Source: Paraburkholderia saeva (lineage in GTDB: Bacteria; Pseudomonadota; Gammaproteobacteria; Burkholderiales; Burkholderiaceae). From it: 64,000 nucleotides of DNA. Location of the stretch: positions 744,001-808,000 of the forward strand of contig NZ_CAJQZC010000002.1 in assembly GCF_907164555.1 (NCBI RefSeq). Reading direction: 5' to 3'. Positions 1 to 9,238 of the stretch are shown piece after piece (position 1 is the first letter of the stretch; every line of letters begins with the position of its first letter). The translations under genes were made by a program, and so were the position numbers. Below the pieces are notes generated by a model. The model did no database searches. It was not told the origin of the DNA and saw only the letters and a program-made list of their open reading frames with translations.

Positions 1-253
1 TGCAGCACGCGCTTACAAGGACATCAATCTGACCGGGCTGAAGCTGCTCCGGCCGGGCGGCCTGCTGTTCACGTATTCGTGCTCCGGCGCGATCGACGCC
101 GAACTGTTCCAGAAGATCGTCTCCAGCGCAGCCTCCGACGCACGCATCGACGCACGCATCCTGAAGCGGCTCGGCGCGGGCGTCGATCATCCGCTCCTGA
201 CCGCGTTTCCGGAAGGCGAGTATCTGAAAGGCCTATTGTTGCAAATCGCCTGA
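1..253 (+). CDS. Class I rRNA methyltransferase, C-terminal fragment (RlmI-like)
   Basis: The window opens inside this gene. In the frame ending at the TGA at 251-253 it encodes the last 83 or so residues of a SAM-dependent methyltransferase, including LRPGGLLFTYSCSG, the strand and turn that carry the catalytic cysteine region in RlmI-type 23S rRNA cytosine-C5 methyltransferases. It ends in EGEYLKGLLLQIA, a typical RlmI-family C-terminus. The N-terminal PUA and Rossmann parts lie outside the window, so the exact target base cannot be decided. The gene precedes the cobW-like gene on the same strand, separated by 166 bases that include an 18-base GC palindrome at 366-383 without a T-tract. Confidence 0.75.
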   Translation, partial: AARAYKDINLTGLKLLRPGGLLFTYSCSGAIDAELFQKIVSSAASDARIDARILKRLGAGVDHPLLTAFPEGEYLKGLLLQIA

Positions 254-419
254 TCGCCCATAGTTTCGTGATATTTGGCGTCGCCGGATGCCGGCGGAAT
301 GCCGCTGGCCAAACGGCCGCAAGCGGCGCCTTGACAGATATGTTTCAATAACTGACCGATCGAGTGGCCGCCCGCGGGCGGCCCTGCACCTGATTTCACG
401 CATTTAACAGGCACACACC

Positions 420-1517
420 ATGATTCCCGTTACCATTCTGACCGGCTTTCTCGGCAGCGGCAAAACCACGCTGCTCAAGCGCATCCTGAACGAAAAGCAC
501 GGCATGAAGATCGCCGTGATCGAAAACGAGTTCGGTGAAGAGAACATCGACAACGAAATCCTCGTGCAGGACGCGAACGAGCAGATCATCCAGATGAGCA
601 ATGGCTGCATCTGCTGCACGATCCGCGGCGACCTTGCCCGCGTGCTTGGCGACCTGGCCGCGAAAAAGCAGGCTGGGGAACTGGATTTCGACCGCGTCGT
701 GATCGAGACCACGGGCCTCGCCAATCCGGGCCCGGTGGCGCAGACGTTCTTCATGGATAACCAGATCGCCGACGAATTCCTGCTCGACGCGATCATCACG
801 CTCGTCGACGCAAAGCATGCGGACCACCAGCTCGACGAACACGAAGTCGTGCAGCGTCAGGTCGGTTTCGCCGACCGCCTGTTCGTCACGAAGTCCGATC
901 TCGTCGACGAAAAGGCGCTTGGCGACCTGCGTCACCGCCTGTTGCACATGAACCCGAAGGCGGCGATCAAGGTCGTCAATTTTGGCGAAGCCGACATCAA
1001 GGAAATCTTCGACCTGCGCGGCTTCAACCTGAACGCAAAGCTCGAGATCGACCCGGAGTTCCTCGCCGAAGACGACCACGACCACGACCACGACCACGCG
1101 CATCATGACCACGATCACGGACATGATCACGATCACGCGAACTGCGACCACGACCACGGCAAGTGCGACCACGAAGGTCACGACCACGGTCACGCGCACC
1201 ATCATCACGCGCACCACGACGACAAGATCAAGTCGTTCGTCTATCGCAGCGAACGCCCGTTCGACCCGAACCGGCTCGAAGACTTCCTCGGCGGCATCCT
1301 GCAGATATACGGTGAGCGCCTGCTGCGCTACAAGGGCGTGCTTTATATGAAAGGCGTCGATCGCAAGGTGGTATTCCAGGGCGTGCACCAGATGATGGGT
1401 AGCGATCTTGCGTCCAAATGGCAGCCGATTGAAAAGAAAAACAGCAAGATGGTGTTTATTGGCATCGAACTCCCGCAAGACCTGATCACCGACGGCCTCG
1501 ACGCCTGCCTCGCCTGA
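420..1517 (+). CDS. COG0523 (CobW/ZNG-like) G3E GTPase with histidine-rich metal-binding loop
   Basis: This 365-residue protein is a metallochaperone-type GTPase. A P-loop GFLGSGKTT lies at residues 9-17, the CxCC metal-coordinating motif (GCICC) at 62-66, a switch segment ETTGLANPGP near 100, and the guanine-specificity motif TKSD near 158. Residues about 219-269 are an Asp/His run with interspersed Cys, encoded at about 1072-1230. The CobW C-terminal domain follows. The family delivers metal, mostly zinc or cobalt, to client proteins using GTP hydrolysis. It lies upstream of a DksA lacking the zinc-finger cysteines, which favours a zinc-homeostasis role by inference. The start follows a purine-poor leader, but the P-loop position leaves no other choice. 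Confidence 0.9.
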   Translation: MIPVTILTGFLGSGKTTLLKRILNEKHGMKIAVIENEFGEENIDNEILVQDANEQIIQMSNGCICCTIRGDLARVLGDLAAKKQAGELDFDRVVIETTGLANPGPVAQTFFMDNQIADEFLLDAIITLVDAKHADHQLDEHEVVQRQVGFADRLFVTKSDLVDEKALGDLRHRLLHMNPKAAIKVVNFGEADIKEIFDLRGFNLNAKLEIDPEFLAEDDHDHDHDHAHHDHDHGHDHDHANCDHDHGKCDHEGHDHGHAHHHHAHHDDKIKSFVYRSERPFDPNRLEDFLGGILQIYGERLLRYKGVLYMKGVDRKVVFQGVHQMMGSDLASKWQPIEKKNSKMVFIGIELPQDLITDGLDACLA

Positions 1518-2100
1518 GGCGCCCACGCCGCGCAAAACAGGAAGCGGCCCAAAACCGGTAAATCTGGTCAGTCAGTACGGTTGGGCCGCTTAAAAATGCG
1601 GCATATATGAAAGGCGCGTGAAAACCCTGTTGCGTAAAACCGTGAACGACCATCGCTTTTTGGTCGTTAGCGCGTTATATTTTCACGATATCGGCAGTGG
1701 CAGCAGGGATTTCCCCCGGTTGTCGTCCCGTATTGTGATTCAGTTACAATACGTGCCCACTGGAGAATGACAACGAAATGCCCGGGACATTGCAGCCCGT
1801 ACCGGGCACTACCGGAAACACACGGCGCCGGAAAATCTCATCCGGAATTAAACGCCGACATGCCGGTTGGCACACCGGTTTCGGGGAGCGCGCTGCCGGT
1901 AGAAAGATCATGCCTCAGGAGCATCTGTAGACCGGTTTCCAGAGGAGTTCGGCCCCGCATCGGCGCCTTTGGCGTCACGACAGCCCACCGTCCGTGTTCG
2001 CCGTCGCTCGAATGAGCGTTAATAAAGGCGTCTTTTGCGGGCAACACGAAAGAGCGGGCAATATGTATGAGTTTTGCCTCACATTGAAGAAGCAAGCCAG
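1518..2100. other. 583-base intergenic region with hairpins and a possible operator
   Basis: No convincing gene is seen. An 11-base perfect inverted repeat AAGCGGCCCAA/TTGGGCCGCTT lies at 1542-1552 and 1581-1591 with a 28-base loop; T-rich sequence follows only on the minus strand. A second hairpin AACGACCA/TGGTCGTT lies at 1645-1652 and 1661-1668. At 1730-1752, GTATTGT and ACAATAC form a 7-base dyad around a TACAAT -10-like hexamer at 1745-1750. TTGTCG at 1720-1725 is the nearest -35-like element, but its 19-base spacer is long. This could be the dksA promoter with a repressor site. Several open frames here lack coding character. Confidence 0.5.
1720..1752 (+). promoter_or_regulatory. Candidate dksA promoter overlapped by a GTATTGT-N9-ACAATAC dyad
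   Basis: TTGTCG (1720-1725) and TACAAT (1745-1750) resemble a sigma-70 promoter with a 19-base spacer. The perfect 7-base dyad with arms at 1730-1736 and 1746-1752 covers the -10 box, the usual place for a repressor operator. This is pattern reading only; the regulator is unknown. Confidence 0.3.
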
Positions 2101-2520
2101 ATGACGACGAAACGACTCTTGACCGAAGCCGAAATCCTGAAGATGAGCGACAAGGATTACATGAATGAGGATCAGCTCGCTTTCTTCAAGAACAAGCTCG
2201 AACAGCTGCAGGCGGAAATTCTCCGCAATGCCGGCCAGACGACAGAAAACCTGCGTGAAACCGTGATCGTGCCGGACCCGGCCGACCGCGCGACGATCGA
2301 GGAAGAGCATGCGCTGGAACTGCGCACGCGCGACCGCGAACGCAAGCTGCTGAAGAAGGTTCAGCAATCGCTCGCACGCATCGATTCCGGCGACTACGGC
2401 TGGTGCGAAGAAACCGGCGAGCCGATTGGCGTTCCGCGCCTGCTCGCACGCCCCACGGCAACCCTGTCGCTTGAAGCGCAGGAACGTCGCGAGCTGCGCC
2501 AGAAGCTGTTCGGCGACTGA
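2101..2520 (+). CDS. dksA: RNA polymerase-binding regulator DksA, one-cysteine (zinc-independent) form
   Basis: This 139-residue protein has the DksA architecture: an N-terminal helix, a coiled coil with the acidic tip (VPDPADRATIEEE, residues about 57-69) and a C-terminal globular finger. DksA inserts into the RNA polymerase secondary channel and, with ppGpp, retunes rRNA and amino-acid promoters. The finger reads WCEETGEP then ATLSLEAQ, so only one of the four zinc-binding cysteines remains (C-x2-T and S-x2-A). This is the pattern of zinc-independent DksA2-type proteins. The ATG at 2101 is preferred over an in-frame TTG at 2074 because it gives the usual family N-terminus (MTTKRLLTEAEIL). 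A strong terminator follows. Confidence 0.93.
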   Translation: MTTKRLLTEAEILKMSDKDYMNEDQLAFFKNKLEQLQAEILRNAGQTTENLRETVIVPDPADRATIEEEHALELRTRDRERKLLKKVQQSLARIDSGDYGWCEETGEPIGVPRLLARPTATLSLEAQERRELRQKLFGD

Positions 2521-2569
2521 TCGCCCCGGCGCGGTGTCGGCCCGCGCCCCAATACGCTGCTTCGTCGAG

Positions 2570-2597
2570 AGGCGCACGTGTTCCGTGCGCCTTTTTT
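2570..2597 (+). terminator. Rho-independent terminator of dksA
   Basis: A perfect 9-base stem AGGCGCACG (2570-2578) / CGTGCGCCT (2584-2592) with a 5-base loop is followed directly by a run of T at 2592-2597. Confidence 0.85.
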
Positions 2598-2709
2598 CTT
2601 CTGGAGCGCGCCCTCCCGCACAGCCGTTCCGGGCGTTTCGGCCCCATCTTTTTACGCGCTTTTTTCTGCTTTATCCCGTCTTTTTCCGCCGTTAGCCATC
2701 TGGCCGACT

Positions 2710-2737
2710 CTTGATATGCCGGCGCACGCCCTAAAAT
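2710..2737 (+). promoter_or_regulatory. Candidate heat-shock (sigma-32-like) promoter for hslVU
   Basis: CTTGATA at 2710-2716 and CCCTAAAAT at 2729-2737 are separated by 12 bases, close to the sigma-32 pattern CTTGAA-N11-16-CCCCATNT. The site is about 130 bases upstream of the hslV ATG. Known heat-shock control of hslVU elsewhere makes this reasonable. Read as sigma-70 (TTGATA and TAAAAT) the spacer is only 15 bases. Confidence 0.45.
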
Positions 2738-2868
2738 AAATCGGACATGCGTTGCACGAGCGCGCGCCCTCGTTGGTTTCTCTGCGTTGCGCGCCGTCCG
2801 CTTACCCGGATTCAAGTAGTGGCGCACAGCGCTACTGCGTCCTTCCCGTTTTTGCAAAAGGAACGCAT

Positions 2869-3405
2869 ATGGAGCAATTTCACGGCACGACGATCGTTTC
2901 CGTGCGGCGCGGCGACAAGGTCGCGCTCGGCGGCGATGGCCAGGTGACGCTGGGCAACATCGTCATGAAAGGCGGTGCCAAAAAAGTCCGGCGCATTTAC
3001 GGCGGCAAGGTGATGGTCGGTTTCGCCGGTGGCACTGCGGATGCCTTTTCGCTCCTCGACCGCTTCGAAGCCAAGCTCGAAAAACATCAGGGTAACCTCA
3101 CGCGGGCAGCCGTCGAACTCGCCAAAGACTGGCGCACCGACCGCATGCTGCGCCGGCTCGAAGCCATGCTGATCACCGCTGACGCACACACAACCCTCGT
3201 CATCACCGGCAACGGCGACGTGCTCGATCCTGAAGGCGGCATCTGCGCCATCGGCTCGGGCGGGGCGTACGCGCAGGCGGCGGCTGCGGCACTGCTGGCG
3301 AACACGGACCTTTCCCCGCGCGAGATCGTCGAAAAGGCGCTCGAGATTGCGGGCGACATGTGCATCTACACGAACCATAACCGCGTCATCGAGACGATCG
3401 AGTAA
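2869..3405 (+). CDS. hslV: ATP-dependent protease proteolytic subunit HslV (ClpQ)
   Basis: This 178-residue N-terminal threonine hydrolase forms the proteolytic dodecamer of the HslVU protease in the cytoplasm. The catalytic segment TTIVSVRR starts at residue 7, preceded by a short MEQFHG propeptide that must be removed to expose the nucleophilic threonine. Conserved [18 protein letters not shown] and [11 protein letters not shown] blocks follow. The ATG at 2869 has an AAGGA ribosome site 5 bases upstream and gives the family length, so the longer in-frame ORF from 2752 is rejected. hslU starts 9 bases after the stop, so the two are co-transcribed. Confidence 0.95.
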   Translation: MEQFHGTTIVSVRRGDKVALGGDGQVTLGNIVMKGGAKKVRRIYGGKVMVGFAGGTADAFSLLDRFEAKLEKHQGNLTRAAVELAKDWRTDRMLRRLEAMLITADAHTTLVITGNGDVLDPEGGICAIGSGGAYAQAAAAALLANTDLSPREIVEKALEIAGDMCIYTNHNRVIETIE

Positions 3406-3414
3406 GGACCCACG

Positions 3415-4761
3415 ATGAGCACCATGACTCCCGCCGAGATCGTCTCGGAACTCGACAAACACATCATTGGTCAGGGCCGTGCGAAGAAGGCGGTCGCCGT
3501 TGCGCTGCGTAATCGCTGGCGTCGTCAGCAGGTCGACGAACCGCTGCGCCAGGAAATCACGCCGAAGAACATCCTGATGATCGGGCCGACAGGCGTCGGC
3601 AAAACCGAAATCGCGCGCCGCCTGGCGAAGCTCGCCGACGCACCGTTCATCAAGATCGAAGCCACGAAATTCACGGAAGTGGGTTACGTCGGCCGCGACG
3701 TCGACAGCATCGTGCGCGACCTGATGGAAATCTCCATCAAGCAGACGCGCGAAACGGAAATGCGCAAGGTTCGCACGAAGGCCGAAGATCAGGCCGAAGA
3801 CCGCATTCTCGACATCCTGCTGCCCACGGCGCGCCCGGTTGGTTTTGGCGCAAGCTCGAACGCGGCTGACACCGTCGACGAAAGCAGCACCACGCGTCAG
3901 ACATTCCGCAAGCGTCTGCGCGAAGGTCTTCTCGACGACAAGGAAATCGAACTCGACGTCGAGCAGCCGCAGGTCGGCATGGACATCATGGGGCCGCCGG
4001 GCATGGAAGACATGACCGAGCAGATCCGTTCGATGTTCGCGAACATCGGCGGCGGCAAGAAGACGCGTCGCAAACTGAAGGTCAAGGAAGCGCTGAAGCT
4101 TCTCACCGACGAAGAAGCCGGCAAGATGCTCAACGACGAAGAAGTGAAGGCCATGGCTGTACGCAACGTCGAGCAGAACGGCATCGTGTTTCTCGACGAG
4201 ATCGACAAGATCGCGTCGCGCAACGAAGCCGGTGGTGGAGAGGTCTCGCGCCAGGGCGTGCAGCGGGATCTCCTGCCGCTCGTCGAAGGCACCACGATCA
4301 ACACGAAGTACGGCATGGTAAAGACGGACCACGTGCTGTTCATCGCGAGCGGAGCGTTCCATCTGGCCAAGCCGAGCGACCTGATTCCCGAGCTGCAGGG
4401 TCGTTTCCCGATTCGCGTTGAACTCGACTCACTGTCGGTGGGAGACTTCGAATCGATTCTGGTCGCAACGGACGCGAGCCTCGTCAAGCAATATCAGGCA
4501 CTCCTCGCGACCGAAGACGTGCACCTCGACTTCGCTGAAGACGGTATTCGTCGTCTGGCTGAGATCGCGTTTTCAGTGAACGAGAAAACCGAGAACATCG
4601 GCGCACGCCGTCTCTATACAGTGATCGAAAAGCTGCTAGAGGAAGTGTCGTTCTCCGCCGGCAATCATGCGGGCACGAATGTCATGATCGATGCGGCCTA
4701 TGTCGATCGTGCGTTGAACGAAGTCGCTGAAGACGAAGACCTGTCGCGTTACGTGCTGTGA
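3415..4761 (+). CDS. hslU: ATP-dependent protease ATPase subunit HslU (ClpY)
   Basis: This 448-residue AAA+ unfoldase caps HslV and feeds it substrates. Walker [10 protein letters not shown] lies near residue 60, Walker B ([11 protein letters not shown]) near 260, a variable I-domain between them (about residues 110-240), and a sensor-2 region with IGARRLYTV near 400. The C-terminus ends in DEDLSRYVL, the tail that docks into HslV to activate it. The ATG follows an AAGGA site and lies 9 bases after hslV. A bidirectional terminator after the gene separates it from the convergent regulator gene. Confidence 0.96.
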   Translation: MSTMTPAEIVSELDKHIIGQGRAKKAVAVALRNRWRRQQVDEPLRQEITPKNILMIGPTGVGKTEIARRLAKLADAPFIKIEATKFTEVGYVGRDVDSIVRDLMEISIKQTRETEMRKVRTKAEDQAEDRILDILLPTARPVGFGASSNAADTVDESSTTRQTFRKRLREGLLDDKEIELDVEQPQVGMDIMGPPGMEDMTEQIRSMFANIGGGKKTRRKLKVKEALKLLTDEEAGKMLNDEEVKAMAVRNVEQNGIVFLDEIDKIASRNEAGGGEVSRQGVQRDLLPLVEGTTINTKYGMVKTDHVLFIASGAFHLAKPSDLIPELQGRFPIRVELDSLSVGDFESILVATDASLVKQYQALLATEDVHLDFAEDGIRRLAEIAFSVNEKTENIGARRLYTVIEKLLEEVSFSAGNHAGTNVMIDAAYVDRALNEVAEDEDLSRYVL

Positions 4762-4812
4762 TGTGATTCCCGCGTCACTCGCCCGATCAGTCTCGCGGCA
4801 TCACGCAAAAAC

Positions 4813-4846
4813 AAAACGGGCGGCCTCGTGAGAGGTCGCCCGTTTT
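4813..4846. terminator. Bidirectional terminator between hslU and the regA-like gene
   Basis: A 14-base stem AAAACGGGCGGCCT (4813-4826) / AGGTCGCCCGTTTT (4833-4846), with one wobble and a 6-base loop, has an A-tract on the left and a T-tract on the right. It can end transcripts from both sides. Confidence 0.8.
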
Positions 4847-4912
4847 GTCGTCTTTGTCATCTACGTCATGCGTTCGAGGCGTTTCAGGTTGCCTGTCTCG
4901 CTGCACCAAAAA

Positions 4913-5455
4913 TCACTGCCGCACCGGCCGCTTGGCCAGCTTGCGCTGCAGCGTACGGCGGTGCATGTTCAGCGCCCGTGCCGTCGCGGAAATATTGTTG
5001 CCGTTTTCCGCCAGCACGCGCTGGATATGCTCCCATTCGAGCCGCGCGACGGAAAGCGGCGCCGGATGTTCCAGCGCCTCTTCGGCCTGAAGCGCGCTCG
5101 CTTCGCTTTGCAGCGCGGAAAGAATCGACTCGACGTTGGCCGGCTTCGCCAGATAGTTGTCGGCACCGTCCTTCACCGCCTGCACGGCCGTCGCGATACT
5201 CGCGTAGCCCGTCAGCACGAGCATGCGTGCATCGGGCTGCAGTTCGCGCAGCGGCGCGACCAGATTCAGGCCGGAGTCGTTGCCCAGATGCAGGTCAACC
5301 GTGATCTGACCGAACTTCTGCTGATTCGCGAGTTTGATCGCCTCGTCGGCGCTGTGCGCCTCGGCGACCGTGAAGCCGCGCCGCGTGAGGCCCCGCGCGA
5401 GGATACCGGAGAACACTTCGTCATCGTCGATGACCAGAAAATTCTTGTCGCTCAT
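4913..5455 (-). CDS. RegA/PrrA/ActR-type response regulator
   Basis: This 180-residue protein has a receiver domain (DDD at residues 10-12, phospho-acceptor Asp54 in TVDLHLG, TGYAS near 83, AKPA near 104), a short linker and a C-terminal Fis-type helix-turn-helix (NNISATARALNMHRRTLQRKL). It has no AAA+ domain, which is the RegA/PrrA/ActR layout for global redox regulators of respiration. Its start overlaps the stop of the sensor kinase gene by ATGA (5452-5455), so the pair is translationally coupled. The regulon cannot be read from this window. Confidence 0.85.
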   Translation of the reverse strand: MSDKNFLVIDDDEVFSGILARGLTRRGFTVAEAHSADEAIKLANQQKFGQITVDLHLGNDSGLNLVAPLRELQPDARMLVLTGYASIATAVQAVKDGADNYLAKPANVESILSALQSEASALQAEEALEHPAPLSVARLEWEHIQRVLAENGNNISATARALNMHRRTLQRKLAKRPVRQ

Positions 5456-6807
5456 GCCTGTTTCTCCGTGTTGGTGGGTGCCGAACCGTTGCGGTTCGCG
5501 TCCGTCGGGCCAGCAGCCGCCTGCGTAGTGCCGGGCTTTCCTGCGCCGGATTGTCCGTCGTCAGCCACCGGCAGTCGCAGCACAGCGCGCGTGCCGCGCG
5601 GCTTCGTTTCGTTGATATCGCGTAATTCGATCGAGCCGTGCAGACGCGTCGCAGCGGAAAACGCCAGATAAAGGCCGACCCCGTGGCCGCCCTGCGTACT
5701 ATCGACCGGCATTGTGCCCAGCGAGTGACGCAGCGCCGGCGGAATACCGGGCCCGGCGTCGCTCACTTCGAACTCGACCGTATCGGCGCGCTCCGTCAGC
5801 CGGGCGGTCAGCGTGACGTGGTCCCGACTTGCGCGCGCCGCATTATCCAGCAGGATCGTGAGAATCTGGCCGACTGCGACCGTATCGTCAAGGCTGACGT
5901 GGTCGGGCGGCGTGCCTTGACGCTCGAATTTGACGTGTGGATGGCGCAGGCGCCACTGCTCGACGAACGAAGCGAGCCACTCGCCGACCGTAAGCCGGCT
6001 ACCCGGCGACGAAGCGCGGCTGCGCAGTCGCGCGAGCGCCGACGTACATAACGCCATCTGCTGTTCGAGCAGGGAGATATCCGCCGAGTAGGGCGCGAGC
6101 CCCTGATCGGTGCGCGCCGCGTCACGCAGTTCTTCCGCGAGCATTGCGATCGTCGAGAGCGGCGTGCCGATTTCATGTGCGACGGTCGCGGCCTGCACCC
6201 CGAGCGCCACGGCGCGCTCATCGCGGAGCAGCCGCTCCTGGGCGTCGCCGAGCGCGGCGTCGCGCTGCCGCAGGGCGCGCGACATCCGGGCCACGAACCA
6301 GGCGATCAGGCCGACACTCACCATGAAGTTCACCCACATGCCGGCGCGGTAGTACTCGAAGAGATTCGCCGGGTTGTCGAGATTGAGCGGTACCGAATCG
6401 AAGCCGAGCACGGCGTAACAGGCCGCCGCAAACGCGGCGAGCCACGCCATCAGATACCAGGGCAGCACGGCCGCGGCAATCGCCAGAGAAGGCAGATAGA
6501 GCGATACGAACGGATTGGTCGTGCCACCCGACAGGAACAGCAGCGCCGACAGGGCGCCCAGATCGACCCAGATCTGGCCGAACAACTCCAGATTGGACTC
6601 GGGCTTTTCGCGCGCTACGCGAATCCACGTCAAACCGTTGAAAATGACCTCGAGCGCGATCACGAGCAGCATCGCGGGGAGCGGCAGATGGACGCCGAAC
6701 AGGAACTGGACAACCGCGATCGTGCCAAGCTGCCCGATGATGGCAAAGCTTCGCAGCCAGAAAAGATGCCCGAGGTTGACCCTGCCAGTGTTGGTTATGC
6801 GGTGCAT
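5452..6807 (-). CDS. RegB/PrrB-type redox sensor histidine kinase
   Basis: This 451-residue membrane kinase has about six N-terminal hydrophobic segments (residues about 15-185), a short coiled linker, a HisKA domain with the H-box AHEIGTPLSTIAM, and an HATPase domain (DNAARAS; DAGPGIPP; GHGVGLYLA). The quinone-sensing motif GGTTNPF of RegB proteins is present between membrane segments. A cysteine lies 43 residues after the H-box His, where RegB has its redox-active Cys 40 residues after it. This supports ubiquinone and thiol redox sensing by homology. It is transcribed ahead of its response regulator. Confidence 0.85.
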   Translation of the reverse strand: MHRITNTGRVNLGHLFWLRSFAIIGQLGTIAVVQFLFGVHLPLPAMLLVIALEVIFNGLTWIRVAREKPESNLELFGQIWVDLGALSALLFLSGGTTNPFVSLYLPSLAIAAAVLPWYLMAWLAAFAAACYAVLGFDSVPLNLDNPANLFEYYRAGMWVNFMVSVGLIAWFVARMSRALRQRDAALGDAQERLLRDERAVALGVQAATVAHEIGTPLSTIAMLAEELRDAARTDQGLAPYSADISLLEQQMALCTSALARLRSRASSPGSRLTVGEWLASFVEQWRLRHPHVKFERQGTPPDHVSLDDTVAVGQILTILLDNAARASRDHVTLTARLTERADTVEFEVSDAGPGIPPALRHSLGTMPVDSTQGGHGVGLYLAFSAATRLHGSIELRDINETKPRGTRAVLRLPVADDGQSGAGKPGTTQAAAGPTDANRNGSAPTNTEKQA

Positions 6808-6827
6808 GCCGCCAGTTTACCCGTCAG

Positions 6828-7061
6828 TCAGCGGCCTGGGGCACCCGGCGCGCCGCTTTGCTGGACGCTTGCGATTTCAGTGACAAGACATTCGGGGCAC
6901 AGACACCCGCTTCCCGCCGCGAGTCGCTCGACTGGCAACGCCGGCATCGCGCGGCACCAGCACGCGACGTCTTTCGCCCGCGCGCCGCAGTCGAAGGCGT
7001 GGCCGCAGCGCGGACAGCGCACGCTCACGACATCCTGCAGGGAAGAACCTGACGCGCTCAT
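6828..7061 (-). CDS. Cysteine-rich CWC family small protein
   Basis: This 77-residue protein has paired cysteines: CPRCGHAFDCG, VACWCRAMP and GCLCPECL. The CWC motif defines a small uncharacterised proteobacterial family, probably binding zinc or another metal through its six to eight cysteines. It starts 48 bases from the beginning of the in-frame argB extension on the other strand and ends 20 bases upstream of the regB-like start on its own strand, so it could be the first gene of that transcript. Function is unknown. Confidence 0.75.
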   Translation of the reverse strand: MSASGSSLQDVVSVRCPRCGHAFDCGARAKDVACWCRAMPALPVERLAAGSGCLCPECLVTEIASVQQSGAPGAPGR

Positions 7062-7099
7062 GGCGAAATGATGAATCTGTCGAGGAATGACAGGAATAA

Positions 7100-8242
<1,143 letters not shown>

Positions 8243-8443
8243 GTACGGCACGAACCGCGGTGCGCGCCTCCGCGCGCGTGCCGTGCCGCAAGGTGCGTCG
8301 CCCGCGTGCGGCGGCCGCGCGGCGTTTCACCCTCCGATGATCTTCTGGTTCATCGAATTTCACGCCTTGACCGGTGCTTCCCGGCGCCTGGGCAGGCTGT
8401 CAAACAGGCCTCCCGCATGGCCTCTTTCGTTTCCATTGCCAGC

Positions 8444-9238
8444 ATGACGCGTCCTTCCCGTCCCAAACGCCGTCGGCCGCATGTCGGTGGCGGCACGCCT
8501 GTGTGGCTCTTCGACCTCGACAACACGCTGCATCACGCGTCGCACGCGATCTTCCCGGCGATCAATCAGGCGATGACGCAATACATCATCGACGCGCTGC
8601 AGGTCGAGCGCGACGAGGCGAACCGTCTGCGCACCGGCTACACGCAGCGCTACGGCGCGGCGCTGCTGGGTCTGGCGCGCCATCATCCTGTCGATCCGCA
8701 CGACTTTCTCAAGGTCGTGCACACGTTCCCCGATCTGCCCGCGATGCTGCGCGCCGAACGCGGCCTCGCGCGTCTCATCAGGGCGCTGCCGGGCCGCAAG
8801 ATCGTGCTGACCAACGCGCCCGAAAAGTACGCGCGGGCGGTGCTCGACGAACTGCGCATCGGGCGGCTGTTCGAGCGCGTGATCGCGATCGAGCACATGC
8901 GGGACCGGCGCGCCTGGCGGGCAAAGCCCGATCCGGCGATGCTGCGTCGTGCCATGCGTGACGCACACGTCAGTCTCGCCGACGCCGTCCTCGTCGAAGA
9001 CACGCGCAGCCATCTGAAAAACTACCGGCGACTCGGCATCCGCACGGTGTGGATCACCGGCCACCTGCCGGCGCACCACCGCGCAGAGGGCGTGCCGGCG
9101 CGCCTTCCGGGCACAGGCCGTCCCCACTATGTCGACTGGTCGATTCGTTCGTTAAAATCATTGCGATCGGGCACCCGCTCGGGGCGACTGAAAAGGCGAC
9201 ATCCATGCAGCCGACTGACAGACCTGACCCGCCGGTAG
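8444..9238 (+). CDS. HAD-family pyrimidine 5'-nucleotidase
   Basis: This roughly 264-residue HAD hydrolase shows motif I FDLDNTLHH near residue 24, motif II LTNAPEKY, the motif III lysine in AKPDPAML and motif IV VLVEDTRSHL. The order and spacing match Sdt1-like pyrimidine 5'-nucleotidases, which dephosphorylate UMP/CMP-type nucleotides. The start is uncertain: ATGs at 8417 and 8444 are both possible, and neither has a strong ribosome site. Its last 34 bases overlap the beginning of slmA in another frame, so expression is probably coupled. Confidence 0.8.
   Translation: MTRPSRPKRRRPHVGGGTPVWLFDLDNTLHHASHAIFPAINQAMTQYIIDALQVERDEANRLRTGYTQRYGAALLGLARHHPVDPHDFLKVVHTFPDLPAMLRAERGLARLIRALPGRKIVLTNAPEKYARAVLDELRIGRLFERVIAIEHMRDRRAWRAKPDPAMLRRAMRDAHVSLADAVLVEDTRSHLKNYRRLGIRTVWITGHLPAHHRAEGVPARLPGTGRPHYVDWSIRSLKSLRSGTRSGRLKRRHPCSRLTDLTRR

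Larger units (their letters stand above)
2521..2868. other. 348-base dksA-hslV intergenic region
   Basis: It holds the dksA terminator (2570-2597), a pyrimidine-rich stretch at about 2640-2700 and the sigma-32-like promoter (2710-2737). The hslV frame stays open upstream of 2869, but the extension is Arg/Ser-rich and unlike HslV. No other gene is seen. Confidence 0.6.

Noticed and set aside
1075..1235. Repetitive GACCACGACC-type tract considered as a CRISPR or tandem repeat
   Set aside because: It is the Asp/His-rich coding loop of the COG0523 GTPase; no spacers exist. No CRISPR array was seen anywhere in the window.
2074..2100. TTG start for dksA nine codons upstream
   Set aside because: The ATG at 2101 gives the family N-terminus; the extra residues are not conserved as far as I know.
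2812..4362. 516-codon minus-strand frame over hslVU
   Set aside because: Antisense shadow; HslV and HslU are unambiguous.
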